A stretch of DNA of 64,000 nucleotides from Beroe ovata (lineage: Eukaryota > Ctenophora > Nuda > Beroida > Beroidae), in assembly GCA_946803715.1 (NCBI GenBank), contig CAMPET010000199.1, positions 26,818 through 90,817 on the forward strand, given 5' to 3'. A program made the position numbers and the translations under genes. Shown here piece by piece: positions 46,301-56,204 of this stretch. The notes under the pieces were generated by a model. It did no database searches and was not told where the DNA came from. It saw only the letters and a program-made list of their open reading frames with translations. Each line of letters starts with the position of its first letter. Position 1 is the first letter of the stretch.

Positions 46301-46448
46301 TCTCATCTCCGGATCTGATGATGGTGTATCAGTTGACATATCGACAGCTGATATGAGTGGTTCAGCAGTGATTGATCAGAAGATTAAGAAGTGCGAAAAC
46401 GGAGTTAAAACAGTTGAGACTGGGATGATAATCGAAGAATTTATGTAA
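40358..46448 (+). CDS. GTPBP1-like: Translational GTPase-like protein, GTPBP1/GTPBP2 family
   Basis: Seventeen exons: 40358-40399, 40484-40552, 40675-40776, 41177-41294, 41530-41625, 42094-42205, 42706-42883, 43851-44048, 44146-44317, 44428-44530, 44624-44734, 44959-45074, 45256-45331, 45410-45561, 45689-45804, 45908-46003, 46140-46448. Phases close throughout: about 721 residues. N-terminal [10 protein letters not shown] and [15 protein letters not shown]-type block (here [15 protein letters not shown]) are GTPBP hallmarks. The G domain has G1 [10 protein letters not shown]3 DLAG, G4 TKID and the family block [17 protein letters not shown]-Tu-like beta-barrel domains 2 and 3 follow ([33 protein letters not shown]). 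In mammals GTPBP1/2 act on stalled ribosomes with Pelota and promote exosome-linked mRNA decay; that role is inferred. The first three exons are less conserved, so the true start is less certain. Confidence 0.9.
43360..43622. repeat. GACACCAGTATGTCACAACA minisatellite, about three units
   Basis: Units of about 120 bp containing GACACCAGTATGTCACAACA, GGCCTGCGTGACGATTTGGG and GCTGACACCACTGCA, in the intron before the G-domain exon of the GTPBP gene. Same family as 23033-23235. Confidence 0.85.
43643..43724. mobile_element. 82-bp palindromic MITE with 8-bp target-site duplication
   Basis: Perfectly inverted ends TTGCCGGATGTTATCTGTCC / reverse, with a CTTGCGCGCGGCGCGCGCAAG core, flanked by AGGCCTGT on both sides (43635-43642 and 43725-43732). 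Neighbouring minisatellite units show the empty site (AGGCCTGCGTGACG). An 8-bp duplication points to hAT- or P-type mobilisation. Confidence 0.85.
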
Positions 46449-47546
46449 AGGACATCGGTCATTGAGTTGTCAGTGATTGTAACGCTTCTTTGCCATATGG
46501 TGCCCTCAGCGAAAACGAAATGATTTTAATCTATTTTGTCAAAAACAAACAAGCTAGTAGTAGTAATAGTTGTTTTCCATATTAGTTGTTTTCAATTTAG
46601 GAACGCCTTCAAAAATGCTGCATGCTGGTCTAAAATTGAAATTTTAGACAGGTTACATCAGTAACAGTACGGAATACCCAACGTTGCGAATACCCAACAG
46701 AATTGTTGGGTATTCGCAACTTGGGTCTTCCGTGCATGATGACCAGAATACCGACATTTTCAACACATTTCCCCCAGCTCTTCTGTGAGCAGCTTAACTA
46801 TTGCAGATTGATTTTCTTGCAAAGAGCAAAAGAGGTGAAGTCTTACGACGCTAAACATAAAGACCATCAAAAACCGCATGTTTTATTTTATTGTTTTCAA
46901 TTGTTGATGTTATCAATATCATGAATTACTCGAAGGGTGATCAAAATTAAATTTTAAATCATCAATTACAGCTTGAAGTTGATGAAGATCTGGGTGGAGT
47001 TATGTCATGATTGGGTGTGTACTTTTCCAATAATTCACGCTCATCACAGAAAAGCGGGTGATGCATCTCAGTACAGCTTAAACATCTCATACAGCTTAAA
47101 CTTGTTTTAATTGTTCATAATTGCACCAGATGTCATCTGCATCAGTTTTCTCGCCATATGCTTTCTGTCTAGTGTCATCTGTCCAGTGGACAGTGTCCAC
47201 CACTGAACGCTGGCACAGTTCTCGGTCACGTTCACGTTTCAATTGGGCTATGATAAGCCCGAAACAATAACATTGACACTGACCGGGCAGGTCGTGGCCT
47301 GAGTCTGAGATTAATTCTTAATCTTATATGTGATTGCGCAGTTGTCGGCAGGCCGATTCAATTTCATAATTGAAATTCTTGGGCAATAATTGCCGGCAGC
47401 GGAAGATCCCATTGCTTATGGATCCCATGCTCATGATATGATATAATTGATAATGCTAAATCCATCATCAATAAATGCAGCTAGGGTTCCGCGCTGTGAA
47501 TCACTGTCAGTGGGTACTGGAGGTGTGGTATTAATTTAGATTGTAA
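46449..47546. other. Intergenic between GTPBP and the PAN/sushi gene
   Basis: AT-rich. A small hairpin (ATACCCAACAGAATTGTTGGGTAT, at about 46690) is present. No gene recognised. Confidence 0.4.
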
Positions 47547-49427
47547 TTATAGCGTTTCCAGATGGTCTGTGGTCGAGCTCTCTGCACCTTCTTTCTCTGC
47601 TTTAAAACCAGCTTCAGCTTCAATTACTGCCTCTTCTGCAAGTTGACCTGCTTCTAAATTTGTACTGCTTCTAAATTTGTACTGGCCTCCTTCTGTGATG
47701 TGAATACGATCATGTCTAAGTCTTGGTTCACTTTTTCTACAGTTCGGTTCATTAGCTGTTGCGGAGTCTGCAGTATGATCCGGATCGAATGGGTCTTCAG
47801 AGTCCTTAGCATCACATGGATCATGTAATTGTATTGTTGGTGTATTGTTCACATCGGCAGCTGTATTGTTCACAACAGCTGCAGGAGACTTTGACCCCGA
47901 ATTGGATATATCTGATCTTGAGGTTAACATATTCATGTGGATTTCATTGTTCTGATCAGACTTGTTGTTGCTGTATAGATGAGGGTCAATAACTTGCCTG
48001 GATGATTTAAGGACAGAACATATCTTAGACCAAGGTTGGTTGAAAGTGCAGAAGACGAGAAGTGCGAAGAGTAAAATGATGATACTTATATAGATAGACT
48101 CTCCCTTGAGTCTCTCACCGAGAATTTCATTCTCAGCCACACACGGAGTTAACTTCCCAGCTCGTTTAGAACAGGATAAAATCTGCCTACCATGAGTGGA
48201 ATTCAACTTGTAGCCCTTGTTACAGCGGATCTTCACTGCTGAACCTTCTAGAAAGAACGGGACTTTCTCTCCGTTCGTGACTTTACCATTCTTAACTAAT
48301 ATGCTTTCTATCGGACATTTCTTATGCTGTGGACCAGCATCCACCACGCGAATTTCGTTCAAGTTCTTGTCATAATGGTTGTAACCGTCATCTCTAATCA
48401 CCGTGAAGACCGACCAATACCAATCAGAGCTTTTGCTTGTGGTGGCAAATTCGTATTCACAGAATTCCCATCTTGATTTCCTAATATTGAGGACCTGTCC
48501 TGCCTTATCCGAATCGGTTCTTGCAAGGTAAACCACGAAGAATGATTCCTCGTCAGGGGAATACGGCCGGGATTCAAGACTCCATTGCAGATTCTTATAG
48601 AGACTCACTCTGATCGAGTGATACCCCATCTCAGCCGGACTTGTTCTGTTTTCCCCCACCTGTGTTATGACCCAAGTGTTCGCTTTGGAGCAGGACATCC
48701 ACTCCAGTATGTAGGAATCCGTGTTCAGATTGCCAGCACCATCAGTGGACCCATTCGTCCTGGTACTCGAGACAGACAAGCATCTACCGGCCTGCCCATA
48801 GACCATGAATGCCTGTTCAAGTTTCACACCGTATGAAGCTGTGAAGACACTTTCCAGTGACTCTAGACATTGTAAGCAATCCTTAGATGCGATGACCTTA
48901 AACGGATTGACCATCTCTTCTTTCTCCATGATACTTGGCAGAGGACTCCGTTCTGTCATGACGGTATTCCTGTGAAGAGAGCAATTGTTCACAAGGTGGT
49001 CGTAGGAAAACACGTCACACTTCACCGCTAATTGACAGTACTCGAAACACTCTAAAAATCCGCCCTCTGAAACACGGAATGCGGAGGTTGGTTGCGACAC
49101 AGGGCTGTATTGATGGTGCATCTTTATACAATGTGGGTATTGGAACACGTCGCCCGCCTTCATCTGCAGTCCATTGTCCTGTTCAAGAAGACTGTTATCA
49201 GCACCTGCAGTACCACTATTAGTCCCACTGTCAGTATCAGTATTAGTATTAGTATCCACTGGGAGAAGAAAGTTCATCATGGGGTGCTGCTGCTGCTCAT
49301 GGGTGTCAAGGTCAGAGACTGGTATCCCCCCTGAGATGAGGTACAGTATACCTGCTACAAGGCCTGTTATAGCATGAGTATTCAACAATGCCATGGACAC
49401 AACCAACACAACTTTTAGAGGAGTCAT
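47547..49427 (-). CDS. Type I membrane receptor with PAN/apple-like and sushi (CCP) domains
   Basis: Intronless ORF. The first ATG is at 49427 (626 residues); the frame runs ten codons further upstream to a GTG. The N-terminal hydrophobic segment (MTPLKVVLVVSMALLNTHA) acts as signal peptide. Around residues 100-170 is a cysteine pattern fitting PAN/apple (FLECFEYCQLAVKCDVFSYD...NNCSL). About residues 190-340 form a beta-rich stretch containing AGRCLSV and WVITQVGENR, loosely like a ricin-type trefoil. One CCP/sushi module follows (KCPIESI...IRCNKGYKLNSTHG...LSCSKRAGKLTPC). The membrane helix is IYISIIILLFALLVFCTF, followed by a roughly 160-residue Ser/Asn/Asp-rich cytoplasmic tail. Likely cell-surface recognition or adhesion; ligand unknown. 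Domain assignment for the middle region is tentative. Confidence 0.7.
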   Translation of the reverse strand: MTPLKVVLVVSMALLNTHAITGLVAGILYLISGGIPVSDLDTHEQQQHPMMNFLLPVDTNTNTDTDSGTNSGTAGADNSLLEQDNGLQMKAGDVFQYPHCIKMHHQYSPVSQPTSAFRVSEGGFLECFEYCQLAVKCDVFSYDHLVNNCSLHRNTVMTERSPLPSIMEKEEMVNPFKVIASKDCLQCLESLESVFTASYGVKLEQAFMVYGQAGRCLSVSSTRTNGSTDGAGNLNTDSYILEWMSCSKANTWVITQVGENRTSPAEMGYHSIRVSLYKNLQWSLESRPYSPDEESFFVVYLARTDSDKAGQVLNIRKSRWEFCEYEFATTSKSSDWYWSVFTVIRDDGYNHYDKNLNEIRVVDAGPQHKKCPIESILVKNGKVTNGEKVPFFLEGSAVKIRCNKGYKLNSTHGRQILSCSKRAGKLTPCVAENEILGERLKGESIYISIIILLFALLVFCTFNQPWSKICSVLKSSRQVIDPHLYSNNKSDQNNEIHMNMLTSRSDISNSGSKSPAAVVNNTAADVNNTPTIQLHDPCDAKDSEDPFDPDHTADSATANEPNCRKSEPRLRHDRIHITEGGQYKFRSSTNLEAGQLAEEAVIEAEAGFKAEKEGAESSTTDHLETL

Positions 49428-49817
49428 GATCGACGGTTGTTGAAAGTGGCGGCTCACGGCTGCGAAATAATGAGTTTCTATTTTCAGAGCCTTCTATAGT
49501 TTCAAAAGTAATACGCCGGTGAGCTGAGCTAAACAATATAACATTAACTATAGCCTATTTTATGCGGGTTCCCATTGTGCATAGAGAATATTTTTATACA
49601 CGTGACACGTCCCTGCTACACCTTTCCAGACCCTATAGTCCCTACTTTTAGGGAATAATATGCGTCAGACCAAAGCATACATGTTTTTGCCCCTCTGCGC
49701 TGCAGAAACTTACAGTGTTACTGAATTGGTATTTGGTAAGCACATGAGTGAACAACGTTTTGCCGCGAACCCCGAATAGGATTGCCCGACAGATCTCGAA
49801 GTAGAAACAAAGGCTCT

Positions 49818-49928
49818 TACTGAATCCATCGCCCTAATTTTATCACGTGACTAAGCGGACTAATTTAATAGGAATTTTCAAAAAAATGGGGCGATGAATT
49901 TATAAATTGGGGCGATGAATTTATAGTA
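49818..49928. mobile_element. Short MITE, relative of 13042-13381
   Basis: Left end TACTGAATCCATCGCCCTAA, right end GGGCGATGAATTTATAGTA with the last arm doubled. About 110 bp, without the telomere-like core. Confidence 0.7.
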
Positions 49929-50033
49929 CGAGTGAGAAACAAAATCTTATGAAATCTGAAAAACTAGTGGTAATAACTACAACTATCATACCGAATCACA
50001 GTGAAGAGTTATAGAAACTGATCATCCGAAACT

Positions 50034-50339
50034 CTAAATGCAGTTTCGCTTTTCGCCATAACACAGAAGAGCCTTACAACACATGTTGGTCTTTCGTTCA
50101 CCAGCTGCCAAATTCTGGCAGTAGTATATGTAAGTGGGGCACCGGCTTGACTTGAAGTTCGCATGATCTTCAGAACATTGCAGTTTCCCGTACAGGAAGG
50201 GGAAGCACGTGCAGGCCATGGTTCTGATTTCGGAAAGCGAACAGAAAACATGTTTCTTCTCCACTTCTATCACGCTCGTCGTGCGGTAAAGCGGGGCCAT
50301 GAGCATCACAAGGAGAAGTGGAATCAGGTTCTTAGCCAT
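50034..50339 (-). CDS. Small secreted cysteine-rich protein
   Basis: A 101-residue ORF from ATG at 50339. Signal peptide MAKNLIPLLLVMLMAPLYRT, then a mature chain of about 80 residues with ten cysteines, enough for five disulfides (spacing C-x10-C-x-C-x9-C-x11-C-x6-C-x12-C-C-x4-C-x6-C), ending four residues after a Gly-Glu-Lys. No family recognised. Possible roles include secreted ligand, defence peptide or enzyme inhibitor; none is shown by sequence. Single exon as read. Confidence 0.6.
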   Translation of the reverse strand: MAKNLIPLLLVMLMAPLYRTTSVIEVEKKHVFCSLSEIRTMACTCFPFLYGKLQCSEDHANFKSSRCPTYIYYCQNLAAGERKTNMCCKALLCYGEKRNCI

Positions 50340-52080
50340 CGGTGTCCAAATAATGGGAGCTGTGAAGGAAGGTTACATAATCATAATGAAGGGTTTAGTA
50401 ACGAGTAAAAAGTACTAAACTTATTTAACCGTAATTATGGCAGTATAAACCGAGGACGAAGGCCGAGGTTGTTAACGCTGATGTTTTATTTTTTACGAAT
50501 TATTGAACTGAATTATGCACCGTCTTTACCTGACACCCTTTTCAAACACAAGGAAAAGTATGAAATCAATGCCAAACTTGTTCAATCATAAATTATTGTG
50601 GCACAGTAGTGTGTTACCAATTATTGCACACAGATTGTACGATGCCTATAGAGTTTTAAATGCACTGCATAAACCTGCCAGGTGTAGATGCATAATAATA
50701 ATATATTGTATTTGTTACATCACCCCTATGAGGTGCGTATTTGGCCATATTTCTCAAGGCGAAGCCGAGTGAAATTTGGGCAATTCGCACCGAATAGGTT
50801 TGATGTAACAATTTTATCTTACGATTGGAAAGCAAGCTACTGTTACCGCTGCATTTCAACTTTTGAGACATCCTCATGAGTTAAATAATTTTATCTTTGA
50901 AATATATTCGCATCTTTTATGAAATTAGGGAGAGATCATGGTTTGGCAGACTGTGAGTTTACAAAATTGCATATGATTATGAAATATCAAATCGCAAAAT
51001 AAGGATGTTCTCGTTTTCCGACCATGTTTTTCCAATAAAACAGTCGGAACTATTGATCGCAGCAGATGTCTGATTATTCACACTTGCCATTAACACATCG
51101 TGAGGGGAACGTGGTGCTAGAAATGACACCTTCAAACCGAGGGACAAAGAACTGGACAAAAAGAATCTTTCTCGAGGAATCGTTGGATTACATACTTTGC
51201 AAGAGCAGAAAGGAATAGCACACATGTTATTCATCGTAAAGTACTTTCCTTGAAAGAAGAATCTTTCTTCCTATTTTCCTATTCCAAAGGTGCTCAAACT
51301 AAATTCTGCGAACATAAATTAACAGTATGACGTCGAAAAAGTATTCCCAGAAATCAAGGCATAAATTTCACATCAATATTTAAATAATCATATTTACCAA
51401 GAACTAAGTTCTACAAACACAAATATCTTACCCAGATTTTGGGGTGTTCTGTCGTTAGTAGCTGCTATAGAACTAGGAGATGACTCCTCCATATAGATGA
51501 CTATTGACTCCTCCATAGTCCATAGTTAGTCAGGCATCACACACTGCACCTACTTCACACACCTGAAACACAAGTTCATTGCTCGACTCATCAATCCAAT
51601 TCAATAAATTGGTTAATTAATTGGTTAATTGTGTTCTATACTGTCTAAGAAGAAGTGTAATTCTTGCACCATCACCTAACAATATTGTATGATTATAATT
51701 GACCCAGGACCTTTTCAGCATGGGGTTATACAAACCAAGAACTACACAGCATCATTACCAATTACAGAAATCTTACACACAAAAGTATTTGTTAAGGTAA
51801 TTCACCAATAATTGTACTGTTCCTGCTTTACATGTTGCTCCTCGTTTAAAATCGGTTGCTCGAGTCTTGGAAACCGCCCGGAAGCAGTTAGATAATAGAT
51901 ATTAACGTATCACTCCAGAAGTTAACTTCTGAGAAGAAATCAATATCTAATCAGAAGTCGATCTTTGAACTTGGAACTTTGAACTTATAATCTTTGAACT
52001 TATAATCTTTGAACTAATAATCTTTGAACTTTAAATCTGAGCGGCCTCTATTATATTTATAATCCCGTCTGAGAAAACCC

Positions 52081-52266
52081 ATGTATGTGAGTGGGGAACG
52101 AGTGTACTATAAAACCGGGAACGGTCAAAGGCGCGTTGCACCTGCACATGTGCTCAACAATAGTATGTCTCTACAAATTACGACCCCAGTGGCTAGTATA
52201 AAACCACCCCAGTATAATGTTGTAGATACCATGCAGTACAGCTCAGTGCATGTGTGCCGTGTGTGA
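52081..52266 (+). pseudogene. Possible retroelement integrase C-terminal remnant
   Basis: A 61-codon ATG-started frame with GERVYYKTGNGQRRVAPAHV and a terminal SSVHVCRV. This resembles the small SH3-like C-terminus of LTR-retrotransposon integrases (GDxVYYK...W.GPA.V...V.V...RL). Too short to be sure; no other pol segment is next to it. Confidence 0.35.
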
Positions 52267-52438
52267 GTCGTACCTAAGTGCCTGGTTTTGTTAATAACCA
52301 TGACAGTCATGCACAACCACGATTCATTTAATATTGCACGTATGGCGTGTGTGTGCCGTACCTAAGTGCTTGGTATTGTTGATAAACATGACAGTCATGC
52401 ACAACTACGATTCATTTGATATTGTACGTATGGCGTAC
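52262..52438. repeat. 88-bp direct duplication
   Basis: Two adjacent copies sharing GTACCTAAGTGC, CATGACAGTCATGCACAAC and CGTATGGCGT, with few differences. Confidence 0.85.
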
Positions 52439-52585
52439 TATGCCACATCGTTAATCGAAAAAATGAAATTGACGTAACATATCCGATTTATTAACGATCA
52501 TTCAACACTCGCAGAATACCTACCTTCACGAATACATCTATATAAAGAGACGCAGCATCATGAAACTCTGCTCAGCCCCCCCCCA

Positions 52586-53453
52586 NNNNNNNNNNNNNNN
52601 NNNNNNNNNNNNNNNNNNNNNNNNNNNNNNNNNNNNNNNNNNNNNNNNNNNNNNNNNNNNNNNNNNNNNNNNNNNNNNNNNNNNNNNNNNNNNNNNNNNN
52701 NNNNNNNNNNNNNNNNNNNNNNNNNNNNNNNNNNNNNNNNNNNNNNNNNNNNNNNNNNNNNNNNNNNNNNNNNNNNNNNNNNNNNNNNNNNNNNNNNNNN
52801 NNNNNNNNNNNNNNNNNNNNNNNNNNNNNNNNNNNNNNNNNNNNNNNNNNNNNNNNNNNNNNNNNNNNNNNNNNNNNNNNNNNNNNNNNNNNNNNNNNNN
52901 NNNNNNNNNNNNNNNNNNNNNNNNNNNNNNNNNNNNNNNNNNNNNNNNNNNNNNNNNNNNNNNNNNNNNNNNNNNNNNNNNNNNNNNNNNNNNNNNNNNN
53001 NNNNNNNNNNNNNNNNNNNNNNNNNNNNNNNNNNNNNNNNNNNNNNNNNNNNNNNNNNNNNNNNNNNNNNNNNNNNNNNNNNNNNNNNNNNNNNNNNNNN
53101 NNNNNNNNNNNNNNNNNNNNNNNNNNNNNNNNNNNNNNNNNNNNNNNNNNNNNNNNNNNNNNNNNNNNNNNNNNNNNNNNNNNNNNNNNNNNNNNNNNNN
53201 NNNNNNNNNNNNNNNNNNNNNNNNNNNNNNNNNNNNNNNNNNNNNNNNNNNNNNNNNNNNNNNNNNNNNNNNNNNNNNNNNNNNNNNNNNNNNNNNNNNN
53301 NNNNNNNNNNNNNNNNNNNNNNNNNNNNNNNNNNNNNNNNNNNNNNNNNNNNNNNNNNNNNNNNNNNNNNNNNNNNNNNNNNNNNNNNNNNNNNNNNNNN
53401 NNNNNNNNNNNNNNNNNNNNNNNNNNNNNNNNNNNNNNNNNNNNNNNNNNNNN
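52586..53453. other. Assembly gap (868 Ns)
   Basis: Unknown bases. The right edge is a GT microsatellite (53454-53557), the probable cause of the gap. Confidence 1.
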
Positions 53454-53690
53454 TGTGTGTGTGTGTGCGTGTGCGTGGGTCAGTGCTTGTGTGTGTGTGT
53501 GTGTGTGTGTGTCTGTCTGTGTCTGTGTGTGTGCGTGTGTGTGTGTGTATGTGTGTGATCAAACTTAATCATTGGTCATATCATGGGTCTGCAAATCACA
53601 CCATTCACAGCAGTATTTTCCAGATAAGAGAGAAGTTTTCTTAGAAACGCCGGATGGATCATCCCATAACAAATGAAATATTTCTAAAGA

Positions 53691-54780
53691 GCTCTCAGCA
53701 GATTGCACCTTGACTGAGATTTTAGTCTCAATTAGAGGCACAAATCATGCGGTCCCTAAACTCCCTAATACAAAATGCAATACAGCTGCTTTTAGATCTT
53801 TATAGCAAAACTATATCAACCGAAATTATGTTAGATCCCATCTTATACTAGATCTCCCCATCATATCCCCATGATCACCCCCATGATAATTATGATAATT
53901 ATGATATATTGTGGAATATTAGGGGTTTGGACGAACATTTTACTGTAGCAATAAAACGAAGCGTTGATCACTTGATTGTAATGATATTTCAATTTATCTG
54001 TCATGAATCATAAATCATAATCATACAATTACATTTCCATAGTCCAATTTGATTGTATAAAGAAGTGTTGTAAAGTTAAAACACTACTTTATCAGGTGTT
54101 TGGAATCACTCACATGCTGGGAATGGTATTTGTACGTGGTTTCNAGATTGCACCTTGACTGAGATTTTAGTCTCAATCACGCGGTCCCTACACTCCCTAA
54201 TACAAAATGCAATACAGCTGCTTTTAGATCTTTATGGCAAATAAAAACTATATCAACCGAAATTATGTTAGATCCCATCTCATACTAGATCTCCCCATGA
54301 TCACCCCATGATCACCCCATGATAATTATGATATACTAGCAGGACCCGCGGCCTCCGGCCTCTGTTATCCTGATAGGGCTATCCTATCTTAAGGTTACAA
54401 TACAATGTTAGAGCAATGATAGTCGTATATTGTTGAAGTGTTGATAGTAATTGAGTATTCCCGTCCATATCTTCCTTGGTGGTCTAAATGCTTTCCATTC
54501 TCAAGTGATGAGGACCAATTATAAGTAGTAAGATTGTGGAATATTAGGGGTTTGGACGAACATTTTACTATAGCAATAAAACGAAGCGTTGATCACTTGA
54601 TTGTTATGATACTTCGATTCATCTGTCATGAATCATTATCATAATCATACATCACCATTCCCCAATTTGATTGTATAAAGAAGTGTTGTAAAGTTTATGA
54701 CTTTAAAACACTACTTTATCAGGTGTTTGGAATAACTCACATGCTGGGAATGGTATTTGTACGTGGTTTCCAGTTTCTCC
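53691..54780. repeat. Duplicated block split by N at 54144
   Basis: 53691-54143 and 54145-54780 are near-identical except that the second holds a 198-bp insertion (54336-54533). Small indels also differ. Pattern expected of two alleles placed side by side. Confidence 0.85.
54336..54533. mobile_element. 198-bp insertion present in only one duplicate copy
   Basis: Starts CTAGCAGGACCCGCGGCC and ends ACCAATTATAAGTAGTAAGA; absent at the matching point of the other copy (about 53906). GAGGACCAATTATAAGTAGT also occurs at 38260-38280 next to another MITE, supporting a mobile repeat. Confidence 0.65.
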
Positions 54781-54874
54781 ATTGCCTCGCAAATACGTAA
54801 GTTCATCAAATCTCATTTTTAGGACTAGATACTCCCTATAACTGTATAGCTACCCTTGTTGGCTGTCGATGATA

Positions 54875-55010
54875 GCCCCTGTTGCCTGTCGAAAATTTCA
54901 TCGCGCGCCGCAAATTATTCTCAGACAAATTATTCTATTTCTCGCTGGCGCTCGCCGCTTCGCGGCTCGCGTCAGCTGGGCCTAGCATCGCCAGGCAACT
55001 ACCCTTGCTG
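54875..55010. mobile_element. GC-cored MITE of the GTCGAAAATTTC family
   Basis: Contains GCCTGTCGAAAATTTCATCG, a GCGCGC patch, CGCCGCTTCGCGGC hairpin and CTAGCATCGCCAGGCAA, matching the family at 38231-38700 in reverse orientation. Confidence 0.65.
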
Positions 55011-55239
55011 ACAGTAATTCGTAATAATCACTACTCGCGCGGTGCGACATGGGGAGAATCGGAAACCGTACAACAAATCGACTACAAATCGATCATTTGT
55101 GAAGGGAGTTAGGAGTAGCAGTATAGTAGTGCAAGCCATGCAGTTACATAGTTACATGGTATCGGTTTGATGATATCAAACTATAAATTTGATAGTGATA
55201 TCAAAGTTTCATGACTGGAGATTGGGACTGAGATTGAGA

Positions 55240-55305
55240 TTGCCGGATGTTATCTGTCCACTGTTTCTTGCGCGCAAGAAACAGTGGACAGATAACATCC
55301 GGCAA
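55240..55305. mobile_element. 66-bp palindromic MITE, second full copy
   Basis: Same TTGCCGGATGTTATCTGTCC arms as 43643-43724 with a shorter GCGCGC core. Flanked by GATTGAGA (55232-55239) and GTTTGAGA (55306-55313), an 8-bp duplication with one mismatch. Confidence 0.8.
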
Positions 55306-55408
55306 GTTTGAGATAGTCTGATGAAGTGTGATGTTACCAGAAAACAGATAGAAAGAGCTAACAATAATTACTGTCACCAATAATGGAATCGATATCCTCC
55401 GATATTGA

Positions 55409-55700
55409 AGTATAGTGGATCAGGAGGGTCACACAGACTTTTATCTCTGAAAAATTGAATTTGACCCCTCTGATCCAAACACGTGAATCACAGAGTTCAC
55501 CTTAGGTGACCCTCCTGATCCACGTGCGCTTCTCTGGGGTCAAGTCAAAATTTGGTGACCCTTCTGATCCACCTTACGTGGATCAGGAGGGTCACTCAAA
55601 TCAAATTTGACCCCAGGGAAAAATAGAATTTGACCCTTCTGATCCAAACACGTGGATCACAGAGTACTCACCTTAGGTGACCCTTCTGATCCACCATACT
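55409..55700. mobile_element. Palindromic GGATCAGGAGGGTCA MITE, copy 2
   Basis: About 292 bp with inverted ends (TATAGTGGATCAGGAGGGTC / CCCTTCTGATCCACCATA) and the same internal boxes as 39254-39579. Confidence 0.8.
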
Positions 55701-56118
55701 ATGGAGTTTCATCATCGCAATTATTCCATTTATCTCTACAGTTATACAAGAACTGGAGAAAATATACTAGCGCTTTCACGTATAATGATAATCCAATTTG
55801 AAATTCTATCCGCTATTGATAAGAGACTTTCGCATAGCAGAGCGTCACGAGCTCAAGCATAAAACCACCGAGTGGTTGGGAAAACGTATTTCACTTCTGT
55901 ACGTGAGATACTGTTATCTACCGTCATCATGTGAACTTTGAGCTCCATAATTCCATGGAAGTACAGTACCCTCTCTTCCAATATTCTTACAGGAGTTGTG
56001 ATTTGACCAGAGTTTCAACCGTGGACCGAGTTTTGATTGAACCTAATTTTGTTGTAACTGATCGCTTTTTCTCCACTTGAAACTTTGATATTTTTAAAGA
56101 GCCAGCAGAAACTTTGTC
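55701..56118. other. Upstream region of the saposin gene
   Basis: AT-rich, no gene recognised; ends in the TATA box at 56119. Confidence 0.4.
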
Positions 56119-56126
56119 TATATAAG
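56119..56126 (+). promoter_or_regulatory. TATA box of the saposin-like gene
   Basis: TATATAAG lies 79 bp before the ATG at 56205, leaving a plausible 5' UTR of about 50 nt. Confidence 0.55.
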
Positions 56127-56204
56127 CCATCTCCTCGATCTCTATGCTTCATATCTCGCCACTTATCCTCACATCTACACACATAACAGAGCTATAACAG
56201 CGAT

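Larger units (their letters stand above)
50340..52585. other. Intergenic, repeats only
   Basis: AT-rich. It contains a 17-bp tandem repeat at about 51960-52036 (CTTTGAACTTATAAT), the retroelement remnant at 52081-52266 and an 88-bp duplication at 52262-52438. No other gene recognised. Confidence 0.4.

Noticed and set aside
52558-53562. Long ORFs across the gap
   Set aside because: They consist of Ns and microsatellite sequence.
54882-55112. 76-codon Ala/Leu-rich ORF
   Set aside because: Lies within a GC-cored MITE; no domain.
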